This document shows positions 16,001-24,798 of a stretch of 64,000 bases of DNA, one piece after another; position 1 is the stretch's first letter, and every line of letters starts with the position of its first letter. This DNA is from Caulobacter mirabilis (GTDB taxonomy: Bacteria > Pseudomonadota > Alphaproteobacteria > Caulobacterales > Caulobacteraceae). The DNA lies in contig NZ_CP024201.1 in assembly GCF_002749615.1 (NCBI RefSeq), forward strand, positions 1,736,001 to 1,800,000. The letters run 5' to 3'. The notes under the pieces were generated by a model. The model saw only the letters and a program-made list of their open reading frames with translations, was not told where the DNA came from and searched no databases. A program made the translations under genes and the position numbers.

Positions 16001-16776
16001 AGCGCCAGCTCCACCACGACGGGGACGTGATCCGAGGGCTTCTCCTCGCCGCGCTGCTCGCGATCGATGTCGACCCGCACCAGCCGGTCGGCGGCCTGGG
16101 GCGAGAGCAGGGCGTGGTCGATGCGGATGCCGTTGTTCCGCTGCCAGGCGCCGGCCTGGTAGTCCCAGAAGGTGTAGGCGCCGGGGCCGCCGTCGACGGC
16201 CATGAAGGCGTCGGTCAGGCCCAGGTTCTGCAGCGCGCGATAGGCGCCGCGGCTCTCGGGCCGGAACAGGGCGTCGCCGAGCCAGGCGTCCGGCTTTTCG
16301 GCGTCCTCGGGGCGGGGGATGACGTTGTAGTCGCCGGCGATGACCAGCGGCTCCTCGTAGCGCAGCAGCTCGCGGGCGCGCCGGTTCAGCCGTTCCATCC
16401 AGGCCAGCTTGTAGGCGAACTTCTCGGTTTCGACGGGATTGCCGTTGGGCAGGTAGATCCCGACGACCCGGACCGGCGTCTCGCCGGAGACCACGGCCTC
16501 GATGTAGCGAGCCTGCTCGTCGGTCTCGTCGCCCGGCAGGCCGCGCCGGACGTCTTCCAGCGGCGCCTTCGACAGCATGGCCACGCCATTGTAGGTCTTC
16601 TGGCCGTGGACGGCGACGTTATAGCCAAGCCTTTCAAAAGCTTCGGTCGGGAACTTCTCGTCGACGCATTTGATCTCCTGCAGCACCGCCACATCGGGCG
16701 AAGCGCGCTCAAACCAGCCCAGGACGGTCTCCAGGCGGGCGTTGACCGAGTTCACGTTCCAGGTGGCGATGCGCAT
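15997..16776 (-). CDS. xthA: Exodeoxyribonuclease III (AP endonuclease)
   Basis: A 259-residue Mg-dependent AP endonuclease and 3'-5' exonuclease of base excision repair. Motifs in order: MRIATWNVNSVNARL at the start, VLQEIKCVDEKFP (metal-binding Glu), NGVAMLSK, RVVGIYLPNGNP, VIAGDYNVIPRPEDAEKPDAW (catalytic Asp/Asn), NNGIRIDHALLSP and SDHVPVVVEL (catalytic Asp-His). Length and motif spacing match bacterial ExoIII. ATG at 16776. It is followed by the coupled EthD gene. Confidence 0.96.
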   Translation of the reverse strand: MRIATWNVNSVNARLETVLGWFERASPDVAVLQEIKCVDEKFPTEAFERLGYNVAVHGQKTYNGVAMLSKAPLEDVRRGLPGDETDEQARYIEAVVSGETPVRVVGIYLPNGNPVETEKFAYKLAWMERLNRRARELLRYEEPLVIAGDYNVIPRPEDAEKPDAWLGDALFRPESRGAYRALQNLGLTDAFMAVDGGPGAYTFWDYQAGAWQRNNGIRIDHALLSPQAADRLVRVDIDREQRGEEKPSDHVPVVVELAL

Positions 16777-16824
16777 GGCGGGCTCCGATTTGGGCCCGGA
16801 GGCTAGGGCGCATGGCCAGGGCGC

Positions 16825-17781
16825 TCAAGAGCCGGACTGAGCCTTCACGAAGGCGGCGATCGCCTCGACCACGCCGGGCGCGATCGGGAGGGACGGATCG
16901 GCGTAGGTCGCGAGATTCGCCCGTCGATCGGCCGGCGCCGCCTTCAGCACATGGTTGACGCCCTCGATCGTGACCAGCTTCACGCTCGGCCGAGCCGCCT
17001 GCAGGCGTCGAGAGTCTTCGACCGTGACCTGCAAGTCGGTGGTTCCGGCGACCGCCAGGACCGGTCCCTTGTAGGCGGAGACCAGTCTGGCCGGGTCCTG
17101 CTTGAACATGACGATAAGGAAGTCCTGAACAGCCGGGTTGAAAAGCGGCGACAGCGCGGGAGGCATTCCCGCCGTGTCGACCTTGCGGCCGGCCTCGAGC
17201 TCATCGATGGCCTTCAGGGCCTGCGGCAGAACGGGAGCGTTGGCGGGATTGGCCTTGAGCTGATCGCGCAGGACCTCGCCGAGCGGCCGGCCGCTGGTCG
17301 AGACAAGCACCAGGCCGCAGAGGCCCCGACCGTGCTGAGCGGCGATCAGCGCCACGAGGCCGCCTTCGCTATGACCCAGGAGCCAGACGCATTTCGCGCC
17401 GGTCTCTGCCTTCAATTTCGCCGCCCAGGCGTTCGCGTCGGCGGCGAGATCGACGACCGTCACCTTGTTCGGGTCCCGCGCCGCGCCAGCGCTGGCGAAC
17501 ATGCCGCGCTTGTCCATCCGCAGGCTGGCGACGCCCTCGGCGGCGAGGCCTTCGGCGAGCAGGCGATAGGTCGATCCCCTGACGCCGAGGGGGTTGTTGC
17601 CGTCGCGGTCGGTCGGCCCGGATCCAGGCAGGATGACCACCGCCGGCGCCTTGGAGCCGCCTTCGGGCGCCAGCATCACGCCCTTCAGCGGTCCGTCGAT
17701 CTCGACGAGGCGCTCGACCGGCGCGGCCTGGGCGGCGGGGGCGAGCAACAGCGCGCCGGCGACGATGACGGATCGGATCAA
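16825..17781 (-). CDS. Exported alpha/beta hydrolase
   Basis: A 318-residue periplasmic hydrolase with signal peptide MIRSVIVAGALLLAPAAQAAP. VVILPGSGPTDRDGNNP forms the oxyanion region, VWLLGHSEGGLVALIAA near residue 140 is the nucleophile elbow (Ser in GHSEGG), and GVNHVLK near 285 supplies the catalytic His. LAVAGTTDLQV near 240 is the usual Asp strand. The start is TTG at 17781 with GAGGGG at a good distance. The substrate is unknown; the family includes esterases and acyl hydrolases. It appears monocistronic. Confidence 0.85.
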   Translation of the reverse strand: MIRSVIVAGALLLAPAAQAAPVERLVEIDGPLKGVMLAPEGGSKAPAVVILPGSGPTDRDGNNPLGVRGSTYRLLAEGLAAEGVASLRMDKRGMFASAGAARDPNKVTVVDLAADANAWAAKLKAETGAKCVWLLGHSEGGLVALIAAQHGRGLCGLVLVSTSGRPLGEVLRDQLKANPANAPVLPQALKAIDELEAGRKVDTAGMPPALSPLFNPAVQDFLIVMFKQDPARLVSAYKGPVLAVAGTTDLQVTVEDSRRLQAARPSVKLVTIEGVNHVLKAAPADRRANLATYADPSLPIAPGVVEAIAAFVKAQSGS

Positions 17782-17851
17782 GACGCTGCCCCTCCACGAA
17801 ACGGAGCCATGCTCTCGTTCCCGGAGGCGGGTGGCAAGTCCGGCTGGCGTG

Positions 17852-18175
17852 CTAGATCGAGAAGCTGACGCCGCAGCCGCAGCTCGACTTGGCGTTGGGG
17901 TTGTGGATGCGGAACTCGGCGCCGGCCAGTTCGTCCACGAAGTCGATCTCCGAGCCCTTGAGCAGGGCCAGCGAAACCGAGTCGACCAGCGCGGTCGCGC
18001 CGTCCTTCTGGATCTTCAGGTCGTCCGCCTCGGCGTTCTCGACCAGATCGAAGCGGTACTGGAAGCCCGAGCAGCCGCCGCCGTCGACCGCGACGCGGAG
18101 CATCAGATCGCGACCCTCGGCCTGACCGATGGCCTGGATGCGGCGGGCGGCTTGCGATGACAGCGTTACGTCCAT
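17852..18175 (-). CDS. erpA: Iron-sulfur cluster insertion protein ErpA (HesB/IscA family)
   Basis: A 107-residue A-type carrier that delivers Fe-S clusters to apoproteins. The three conserved cysteines are visible: C35 in GGGCSGFQY, and C99 and C101 in SSCGCGVSF. The GGCSGFxYxF block and the C-terminal CGCG-(V/S)F are typical of ErpA. It is divergent from dgt with 85 nt between the starts, a common alphaproteobacterial neighbourhood. A role in loading respiratory and isoprenoid-pathway enzymes is expected from E. coli ErpA. Confidence 0.93.
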   Translation of the reverse strand: MDVTLSSQAARRIQAIGQAEGRDLMLRVAVDGGGCSGFQYRFDLVENAEADDLKIQKDGATALVDSVSLALLKGSEIDFVDELAGAEFRIHNPNAKSSCGCGVSFSI

Positions 18176-18260
18176 GGTCTCAAGGCTGTGGAAAACTCTC
18201 GGGGTTCATATATGTGCAACCCCGCGCCTTCAGGGAAGGGGCGTCAATCAAGGCTCCCGC

Positions 18261-19445
18261 ATGCCGCAACCGTTTCAGCCGCCCGTCCGCGCTCCCTACG
18301 CCGAGAATCCCGCCCTGTCGAAGGGCCGGCAGCATCCTGAGCCCGACAGCCGCACCCGCACGCCGTTCGCGCGCGACCGTGACCGCATCATTCACGCCAC
18401 CGCCTTCCGCCGCCTGAAGGAGAAGACCCAGGTCTTCGTGGCGCACGAGGGCGACCACTACCGCACCCGTCTGACCCATTCCCTGGAAGTCGCCCAGATC
18501 GCGCGGTCGCTGGCGACGGCCATGGGCCTGGATTCGGACCTGGCCGAGACGGTCGCCCTGGCGCACGACCTGGGCCATCCGCCGTTCGGCCACGCCGGCG
18601 AGGACGCCCTGGACGACGCCATGCGGCCCTGGGGCGGCTTCGACCACAACGTCCAGACCTTCCGCGTGGTGGTGAAGCTGGAGCACCGCTACCCGGACTT
18701 CGAGGGCCTGAACCTGACTTGGGAGACGCTGGAAGGCGTCATCAAGCACAACGGTCCGGTCACCGATAAGCTGGGCCGCCCGAGCTGGAGCGCCGTTCGC
18801 GCGTTCGACAAGTCCTACGACCTCAAGCTGGGCACCTGGGCTTCGGCCGAGGCCCAGGTCGCGGCGATCGCCGACGACATCGCCTACAACAACCACGACG
18901 TCGACGACGGTCTGCAGGCGGGCCTGTTCCGTCTGGACGAGCTGTACGACGTGCCGCTGATCGGGCCGATCCTGCAGGCCGTGCGGGCCGAACGCCCCGA
19001 CCTCGACGACCGCCTGACCCGCCTCGAGGCCGTGCGCCGCATGATCGGGGCCATGGTCGACGACGTCATGGGCGAGACGCTGCGCCGGGCGCACGAGGGT
19101 CGGGTCGAGACCGCCGAGGACGTCCGCAACCTGGGCCACGCCCTGGTCGCCTTCTCGCCGGACATGCACGAGGACCTGGCCCGGCTGCGCGCCTTCCTGA
19201 TGGAGCGGATGTACCGCTACTGGAAGGTCAATCGCACCCGCAGCCAGGCGCGCCGCATTATCGCCGAGATGTTCTCGTTGTTCATGAGCGAGCCGGAGGT
19301 CCTGCCTTCGGAATGGTACGCCCTGTCGCAGAACCGCGACGAAGCGGGCCGGGCGCGTATCGTCTGCGACTACATCGCCGGCATGACCGACCGCTACGCC
19401 ATCGAAGAGCATCGCAAGCTGTTCCAGCTGGAGACCTGGACGTAG
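18261..19445 (+). CDS. dgt: Deoxyguanosinetriphosphate triphosphohydrolase-like HD protein
   Basis: A 394-residue HD-superfamily dNTPase releasing tripolyphosphate and a deoxynucleoside. [31 protein letters not shown] is the family opening, [16 protein letters not shown] holds the first His, and [20 protein letters not shown] the HD pair; [16 protein letters not shown] provides the last Asp. This is the type 2 (short) alphaproteobacterial form. ATG at 18261 is preceded by AAGG; longer upstream frames overlap erpA and are rejected. In relatives the following gene is usually argS, which is absent here. Confidence 0.94.
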   Translation: MPQPFQPPVRAPYAENPALSKGRQHPEPDSRTRTPFARDRDRIIHATAFRRLKEKTQVFVAHEGDHYRTRLTHSLEVAQIARSLATAMGLDSDLAETVALAHDLGHPPFGHAGEDALDDAMRPWGGFDHNVQTFRVVVKLEHRYPDFEGLNLTWETLEGVIKHNGPVTDKLGRPSWSAVRAFDKSYDLKLGTWASAEAQVAAIADDIAYNNHDVDDGLQAGLFRLDELYDVPLIGPILQAVRAERPDLDDRLTRLEAVRRMIGAMVDDVMGETLRRAHEGRVETAEDVRNLGHALVAFSPDMHEDLARLRAFLMERMYRYWKVNRTRSQARRIIAEMFSLFMSEPEVLPSEWYALSQNRDEAGRARIVCDYIAGMTDRYAIEEHRKLFQLETWT

Positions 19446-19556
19446 CGACCTGAGGTCGCTGGTCGGCGGGGGAAGCGCTTCGATACACTGACGCCCTTGG
19501 CGCGCGATTCGCCGCCGCGCCTCCCTGTTTCTCGCTCCCTGGAGCTTTATCTCCCC

Positions 19557-20342
19557 ATGTCCGACTCCGATCGCGGCGCCTACACGCCCCCCACCGATTC
19601 TCCGCTGTCGTTCGACGCCCGCCGCCCGGTGCGCGGCGGAGGCGGCGGCTCGACCTTGCTGATCAGCGCCGTGATCCTGATCGTCCTCGTGATCGGGGCC
19701 GGCTTCTGGCTCTACCGCGACGGTCAGCGCGGCAAGGACGACGCGCCTCAGCCGGTCGGCGCGACCGTCGCCGCGACCAAGAGCGAGCCCCAGGCCAAGG
19801 ACCAGCCGGAAGCCGACGCCGCCGCCGGCCTGACCATCCACAAGGAAGAGGACGTGGCCGCGGTCGCGCCCGGCGAACCGACCTTCGCCCCGCCGCCTGA
19901 GCCGGTGCAGCCGCGTCCCGCGCCCCAACCGACCGCGCCGGTCCAGACCACGCCGCTGCGTCCGGCCACGACCACTCAGCCGGCGCAGCCCCCCGTGACG
20001 CCGCCGGCGCCCAAGCCGGCCCAGGTCGCCGTCGTCACGCCGAAGCCGACCGCGCCGGTCGCCCCGGCGGTGAAGCCCGCGACGCCGGCGGCCTCCGCCA
20101 GCGGCCCGGCGGCCGTGCAGATCGGCGCCTTCTCGTCACAGGCCCTGGCCGACAAGGGCTGGAGCGACGCCGCGGCCGCCGCTCCTGGCCTGGCCGCCGG
20201 CAAGGGCAAGCGGGTCGAGGCCGTCGACAAGGACGGCAAGACCCTCTACCGCACCACGGTCACCGGCTTCTCCAGCCGCGCCGACGCCGCCGCCTTCTGC
20301 GACCGCCTGAAGGCCGCCGGAAAAAGCTGCTTCGTGAAGTGA
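19557..20342 (+). CDS. SPOR-domain membrane protein
   Basis: A 261-residue bitopic protein. A short cytoplasmic N-terminus is followed by one membrane segment (LLISAVILIVLVIGAGFWLY, near residue 32), a long Pro/Ala-rich periplasmic linker and a C-terminal SPOR domain (VQIGAFSSQALADKGW to FCDRLKAAGKSCFV). SPOR domains bind denuded peptidoglycan at division sites. The stop overlaps the nagZ GTG by 4 nt. The position before nagZ is conserved in Alphaproteobacteria. ATG at 19557 is used; a GGAG lies 12 nt upstream. Confidence 0.9.
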   Translation: MSDSDRGAYTPPTDSPLSFDARRPVRGGGGGSTLLISAVILIVLVIGAGFWLYRDGQRGKDDAPQPVGATVAATKSEPQAKDQPEADAAAGLTIHKEEDVAAVAPGEPTFAPPPEPVQPRPAPQPTAPVQTTPLRPATTTQPAQPPVTPPAPKPAQVAVVTPKPTAPVAPAVKPATPAASASGPAAVQIGAFSSQALADKGWSDAAAAAPGLAAGKGKRVEAVDKDGKTLYRTTVTGFSSRADAAAFCDRLKAAGKSCFVK

Positions 20343-21367
20343 CGCGCCTCGCCGCCATCCTGGGCTGCCAGGGAACGACCCTCTCCAAGGAAGAGATCGC
20401 CTTCTTCCGGGATGTGCGGCCGTGGGGCTTCATCGTCTTCAAGCGCAACATCGAGTCCCCGGACCAGCTTCGGGCCCTGACCACGGCGCTGCGCGAGACG
20501 ATCGACGATGACCGCGCGCCCATCCTGATCGACCAGGAGGGCGGGCGCGTGCAGCGCATGGGGCCGCCGCATTGGCCGAAGTATCCGCCGGGCCGGGCGT
20601 ACGGGACCCTGCCGACCAATGATCCGCTGGTCCGGCGCGAGGTCGCCCGGCTGGGCGCCCGCCTGATCGCCCATGACCTGGTCTCGGTCGGGATCAACGT
20701 CGACTGCGCCCCGGTGCTGGACGTCCCGGCCCCCGACGGCCACGAGATCATCGGCGACCGCGCCTACGGCCAGTCCGTGGCGGAGGTGGCCACGCTCGGC
20801 CGCGCCATGGCGGAAGGCTTCATCGCTGGCGGCGTGCTGCCGGTGTTCAAGCACTGCCCGGGCCATGGCCGCGCGCTGTCGGACAGCCACCTGGAGCTGC
20901 CGGTCGTCGAGACGCCCTACGAAGAGCTCGACGCCCGCGACTTCGCGCCGTTCAAGGTGCTGTCCGACATGCCGATGGCGATGAGCGCCCACGTTGTCTA
21001 CACGGCGATCGACGCCCAGCGCCCCGGCACCGCCTCCAAGACCGTCATCCGGCAGGTGATCCGCGAGGCGATCGGCTTCGACGGCCTGCTGATGACCGAC
21101 GACCTGTCGATGAAGGCGCTGAAGGGCGGCTTCAAGGCCCGCGCCAAGGCGGCGTTGGCCGCCGGCTGCGACATGATCCTGCACTGCAATGGCGACATGG
21201 GAGAGATGAAGGCCGTCGTCGATGGCTGCAAGCCATTGAAAGGGCAGGCGAAGCGCCGCGCCCAAGCGGCGATGGCGCGGCTGTCCCGGGTTCCGGAGCC
21301 GTTCGACGTCGCCGAAGCCCGGGCCCGGTTCGACGCCGCCTTCGAGGGACGCTACGCCACGGCATGA
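20339..21367 (+). CDS. nagZ: Beta-N-acetylhexosaminidase NagZ
   Basis: A 342-residue cytoplasmic family 3 glycoside hydrolase that removes GlcNAc from anhydro-muropeptides in peptidoglycan recycling. LIDQEGGRVQRM near residue 63 contacts GlcNAc, FKHCPGHGRALSDSHLELP near 172 is the catalytic-loop motif (Asp/His), and LLMTDDLSMKAL near 250 holds the nucleophile Asp. The start is GTG at 20339, overlapping the SPOR stop, and it overlaps scpA by 4 nt (ATGA). KHCPGHG carries Cys where Phe is usual. Confidence 0.95.
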   Translation: MTRLAAILGCQGTTLSKEEIAFFRDVRPWGFIVFKRNIESPDQLRALTTALRETIDDDRAPILIDQEGGRVQRMGPPHWPKYPPGRAYGTLPTNDPLVRREVARLGARLIAHDLVSVGINVDCAPVLDVPAPDGHEIIGDRAYGQSVAEVATLGRAMAEGFIAGGVLPVFKHCPGHGRALSDSHLELPVVETPYEELDARDFAPFKVLSDMPMAMSAHVVYTAIDAQRPGTASKTVIRQVIREAIGFDGLLMTDDLSMKALKGGFKARAKAALAAGCDMILHCNGDMGEMKAVVDGCKPLKGQAKRRAQAAMARLSRVPEPFDVAEARARFDAAFEGRYATA

Positions 21368-22191
21368 GCGACGCCTCCTTCCAGCCCAACCTCGACTTCC
21401 AGGCGGCCAGCAACGCCGCCGAGGACGGGGATGCGCTGATCGTCGACATCGACGGCTACGAGGGCCCGCTCCACGTCCTGCTCGCCCTGGCCCGCAGCCA
21501 GAAGGTCGACCTGCTGCAGCTGTCGGTCACCAAGCTGGCCGACCAGTACCTGTCGTTCGTGAAGCGGGCGCGCAGCCTGCGGTTTTCGCTGGCCGCCGAC
21601 TATCTGGTGATGGCGGCCTGGCTGGCCTACCTGAAGTCGCGCCTGCTGCTGCCGCGCACCGAGCGACCCAAGGCCGACGAGGCGCCGGCCGAGGAGATGG
21701 CCGCCCAGCTCGCCTTCCGTCTGGCCAAGCTCGACGCCATGCGCCGCGCCGTGGAGGCCCTGCGCGATCGCCCGCAACTGAAGCGCGACGTCTTCGTGCG
21801 CGGCGATCCGGAGGCGGTGAAGATCCTGTCCTCGAACCGCATCGAGGGCGACCTGTACCAGCTGATGAGCGCCTACATCAGCCAGCGGAAGAAGGAACAG
21901 GACCGCAGTTATCGGCCCTATATTCCGGTGGCCTACGGCCTGGAGGACGCGCGCGACCGACTTCGCGGCATGCTGCACGAGCTGGCCGTCTGGACTCCGC
22001 TGGACGGGGTCGCGCCGCACGCCCACGACCCCGACGGCCCGAGCCCGGCCAGCTATGTCGCCTCGACGCTCGCGGCGGGACTGGAGCTGGTCAAGGAAGG
22101 CGAGATGGAGGTCCGCCAGCTGGAAGCCTTCACCGAGCTCTACATGCGCAAGCGCAAGTCGCGGCCCGCCGACGAAGGAGCGATCCTGTGA
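21364..22191 (+). CDS. scpA: Segregation and condensation protein A
   Basis: A 275-residue kleisin that bridges the SMC heads in the SMC-ScpAB condensin. YEGPLHVLLALARSQKVDLLQLSVTKLADQYLSF near residue 35 is the diagnostic N-terminal block, and AADYLVMAAWLAYLKSRLLLP continues it. The C-terminal winged helix is DLYQLMSAYI and MEVRQLEAFTELYMRKRK. It overlaps nagZ (ATGA) and scpB (GTGA), so the three are translationally coupled. Confidence 0.94.
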   Translation: MSDASFQPNLDFQAASNAAEDGDALIVDIDGYEGPLHVLLALARSQKVDLLQLSVTKLADQYLSFVKRARSLRFSLAADYLVMAAWLAYLKSRLLLPRTERPKADEAPAEEMAAQLAFRLAKLDAMRRAVEALRDRPQLKRDVFVRGDPEAVKILSSNRIEGDLYQLMSAYISQRKKEQDRSYRPYIPVAYGLEDARDRLRGMLHELAVWTPLDGVAPHAHDPDGPSPASYVASTLAAGLELVKEGEMEVRQLEAFTELYMRKRKSRPADEGAIL

Positions 22192-22850
22192 GCGAACCGA
22201 CCCTGATCGAGCGGGCCATCGAGGCGCTGCTGTTCGCGGCCGCCGAACCGCTCTCCGTCGAGGACCTGGCCCGGCGTCTGCCGGAGGGCGCCGACGTCCC
22301 CTGGGGGCTGGAGGCGCTGCGCCAGCGCAGCCAGGGCAGGGGCGTGGAGCTGGTCCAGGTCGCCGGCCGCTGGCGGTTCCAGACGGCGCAGGACCTGGCC
22401 TATCTGATGACCGAGGAACGCGAGGAGCCGCGCCGCCTGTCCAAGGCCGCCCAGGAGACCCTGGCCATCATCGCCTATCACCAGCCGGTGACCCGGGCCG
22501 AGATCGAGGCCGTGCGCGGGGTCCAGGCCAGCAAGGGCACGCTGGACGTGCTGCTGGAGCTGGGCCTGGTGCGGATGCGGGGGCGCCGGCGCACGCCGGG
22601 GCGGCCGGTCACCTACGGCACCACCGACCTGTTCCTGGAGCACTACGGCCTGCCGTCGCTGGGCGACCTGCCGGGTATGGCCGAGATGAAGGCCGCCGGC
22701 CTGCTCGGCCTCGACCTGCCGCCGGGCTTCGAGGTGCCTGACCCGTCGCGTCCGCCGCTGGAGGAAGAGGACGTGCTCGACTTCGAGAGCGCCGCCGACG
22801 ATTCGCCGGAGTTCGTGCAGGACTACGTCGGGGAAGAAGAAGAGCGGTAG
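22188..22850 (+). CDS. scpB: Segregation and condensation protein B
   Basis: A 220-residue winged-helix dimer that partners ScpA. IERAIEALLFAAAEPLSVEDLARRLP opens the first winged helix and LSKAAQETLAIIAYHQPVTRAEIEAVRGVQ the second, both family hallmarks, with TPGRPVTYGTTDLFLEHYGL closing the second wing. The acidic C-terminal tail is common in the family. The start is GTG at 22188, overlapping the scpA stop. A dispersed inverted repeat begins immediately after the stop. Confidence 0.94.
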   Translation: MSEPTLIERAIEALLFAAAEPLSVEDLARRLPEGADVPWGLEALRQRSQGRGVELVQVAGRWRFQTAQDLAYLMTEEREEPRRLSKAAQETLAIIAYHQPVTRAEIEAVRGVQASKGTLDVLLELGLVRMRGRRRTPGRPVTYGTTDLFLEHYGLPSLGDLPGMAEMKAAGLLGLDLPPGFEVPDPSRPPLEEEDVLDFESAADDSPEFVQDYVGEEEER

Positions 22851-22954
22851 TGCGTGGTTCGAGACGCTCGCTTGAAGCTCGCTCCTCACCATGACGCATG
22901 CTGAATTCGTCGTCCTGAGGAGCGATCCCTCAGGATCGCGTCTCGAAGGACGCA
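22851..22954. repeat. Dispersed inverted repeat, second family
   Basis: TGCGTGGTTCGAGACGC at the left pairs with GCGTCTCGAAGGACGCAC at the right, with inner GCTCCTCA and TGAGGAGCGA arms. This resembles a repeat family common between genes in Caulobacteraceae. It separates scpB from the tatA promoter and could terminate or process the scpB transcript. Only one copy was found in the window. Confidence 0.65.
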
Positions 22955-22981
22955 CGGATCAAAGGGTCACAGCCGTTTAAT

Positions 22982-23011
22982 TTGGCCACCGGCCGCGCAT
23001 CCGCCTATATT
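22982..23011 (+). promoter_or_regulatory. Candidate housekeeping promoter of tatABC
   Basis: TTGGCC (22982-22987) and TATATT (23006-23011) are separated by 18 nt, giving a plausible vegetative sigma promoter with a start near 23018 and a leader of about 58 nt to tatA. Confidence 0.45.
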
Positions 23012-23075
23012 GCCGGCCAAGGTTAGAACGATGCGGATCGCCGGGGCGCGATCCGACCATAGGAGCATCCCCGCC

Positions 23076-23291
23076 ATGATGGGTGGAATGAGTTGGATTC
23101 ACTGGCTGATCGTGATCGCGGTCGTGGCGCTGCTGTTCGGCGGCCGCGGCAAGCTGTCCGGTCTGATGGGTGACGCCGCCAAGGGCATCAAGGCCTTCCG
23201 CGACGGCCTGAAGACCGAGGACAAGGTCGACGAGACCCCGGCCCAGCCGCTGCCCCGCACCGAGTCCGAGAAGGACAAAATCGTCAGCTGA
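23076..23291 (+). CDS. tatA: Sec-independent translocase subunit TatA
   Basis: A 71-residue pore-forming subunit of the twin-arginine translocase. A short N-terminal membrane helix ([17 protein letters not shown]) is followed by the FGG-RGKL hinge, an amphipathic helix ([16 protein letters not shown]) and an acidic tail. ATG at 23076 has AGGAG 10 nt upstream; the frame to 23010 is rejected because it lacks a ribosome binding site and would place a charged stretch before the helix. First gene of tatABC. Confidence 0.93.
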   Translation: MMGGMSWIHWLIVIAVVALLFGGRGKLSGLMGDAAKGIKAFRDGLKTEDKVDETPAQPLPRTESEKDKIVS

Positions 23292-23350
23292 TCGCTGGCG
23301 ATTTCAATCCGTCCTTGATCGTGGCCCCTGCGCGGGCCTAAGGCCGCGTG

Positions 23351-23896
23351 ATGCTACCCGAAATCGGCGCCACAGAACTCCTGGTCATCGCGGCGGTCGC
23401 CCTGATCGTCGTTGGTCCCAAGGACCTGCCTCTCCTGCTGCGCAAGCTCGGCCAGTTCGTGGCCAAGATGCGCGGCATGGCCAACGAGTTCCGCGCCAGC
23501 TTCGACGAGATGGCGCGCCAGTCCGAGCTGGACGAGCTGCGGCGCGAGGTCCAGGCCCTGCGCAGCGGCCAGTTCATGGATCCGGTGCACCAGGCGGCCG
23601 AGGATGCGCGCGACGTCGGCGTCGACCAGGTCTTCGCCGATATCGACGCGGGACTGAAGGGCGGCGACGTCCAGCTGCATCCGCCGATGAGCTACCAGAT
23701 CGACGCGCCGGCCGAGCCCGCGCCGGTCGCCGAAACGCCGAAGCGCAAGCGGGCGCCCGCCAAGCCGAAGGCGGCGGCTGAGGCCGCCCCCGCGAAGAAG
23801 GCTCCGGCCAGGAAGGCCTCGCCCAAGAAGACCGAGACCGAAACCGTCTCCAAACCGCGGGCCGCCCGCAAGAAGCCGACCGGAATCGTCTCGTGA
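23351..23896 (+). CDS. tatB: Sec-independent translocase subunit TatB
   Basis: A 181-residue subunit that forms the TatBC signal-peptide receptor. MLPEIGATELLVIAAVALIVVGPKDLPLLLRKLGQFVAKMR has the Glu near residue 8 and the GPKxLP hinge of TatB, followed by an amphipathic helix. The tail is long and Lys/Ala/Pro-rich (AEAAPAKKAPARKASPKK), as in other Caulobacteraceae. ATG at 23351 is chosen over GTG one codon upstream. It overlaps tatC by 4 nt (GTGA). Confidence 0.93.
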   Translation: MLPEIGATELLVIAAVALIVVGPKDLPLLLRKLGQFVAKMRGMANEFRASFDEMARQSELDELRREVQALRSGQFMDPVHQAAEDARDVGVDQVFADIDAGLKGGDVQLHPPMSYQIDAPAEPAPVAETPKRKRAPAKPKAAAEAAPAKKAPARKASPKKTETETVSKPRAARKKPTGIVS

Positions 23897-24798
23897 GCGA
23901 CGACAACCTGAGCCCCGACGAAGCCGACATCGAGGCGTCGCGCGCACCGCTGCTGGATCACCTGATCGAGCTGCGCAAGCGGCTGATCATCTGCGTGATC
24001 GCGCTGGTGATCGGCTTCGGCGTCTGTTTCGGCTTCGCCGACCACATCTACACCTTCCTGCTGCAGCCGTTCGTGAAGGCCGGCGGCCTGATCGCGGCGC
24101 AGAAGGCCGGCATCAAGCACGGTCCGTTCGACCTGCTGCAGGTGATGATCGGCCTGAAGGAAGCGCCGAAGATGGACGCCCAGACGGTGAAGATGATCTT
24201 CACCGCGCCGCTGGAGTTCTTCTTCACCAAGCTGAAGATGGCCGGCTTCGGCGCGGTGATCGTGACCTTCCCGGTGCTGGCCTGGCAGGTGTACGGCTTC
24301 GTCGCCCCGGGCCTCTACAAGCGCGAGCGGAAGGCCTTCCTGCCGTTCCTGGTCGCCTCGCCGGTGCTGTTCCTGATGGGGGCGGCGATGGTCTACTTCA
24401 TCATGCTGCCGTTCGTGATGTGGTTCTCGCTGAGCCAGGAAGTCACGACCGCCACGGTCAGCGTCGCCCTGGTGCCCAAGGTGTCGGACTACCTGACCCT
24501 GGTGACCACGCTGCTGCTGGCTTTCGGGCTCTGTTTCCAGCTGCCGGTGGTGCTGTCGCTGCTCGGCCTGGCCGGGATCGTGACCAGCAAGATGCTGCGC
24601 GAGATTCGCCGCTACGCCATCGTCGCGGTGTTCGTGGTGGCCGCGCTGTTCACCCCGCCCGACCCGATCAGCCAGCTGATGCTCGCGATCCCGATCTGCC
24701 TGCTCTACGAGGTCTCGATCTGGTGCGTGTGGCTGATGGAGCGCCGCCGCGCCCGCGAAGACGCCGCCGCTGAAAGCACGGACATCGTCGCGACCTAG
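23893..24798 (+). CDS. tatC: Sec-independent translocase subunit TatC
   Basis: A 301-residue six-helix membrane protein that recognises twin-arginine signals with TatB. PLLDHLIELRKRLIICVIALVIGF is the conserved N-terminus (LIELRxR), SLLGLAGIVTSKMLREIRRYAIVAVFVVAALFTPPDPISQ carries the later-loop signature. The first periplasmic loop is long, with a Lys/Gly-rich insert near residues 58-90, as in related alphaproteobacterial TatC. The start is GTG at 23893. Its stop shares CTAG with the stop of the convergent DUF4062 gene. Confidence 0.95.
   Translation: MSDDNLSPDEADIEASRAPLLDHLIELRKRLIICVIALVIGFGVCFGFADHIYTFLLQPFVKAGGLIAAQKAGIKHGPFDLLQVMIGLKEAPKMDAQTVKMIFTAPLEFFFTKLKMAGFGAVIVTFPVLAWQVYGFVAPGLYKRERKAFLPFLVASPVLFLMGAAMVYFIMLPFVMWFSLSQEVTTATVSVALVPKVSDYLTLVTTLLLAFGLCFQLPVVLSLLGLAGIVTSKMLREIRRYAIVAVFVVAALFTPPDPISQLMLAIPICLLYEVSIWCVWLMERRRAREDAAAESTDIVAT

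Noticed and set aside
18180..19928. 582-codon minus-strand frame over dgt
   Set aside because: Low-complexity antisense sequence; dgt on the plus strand has full HD motifs.
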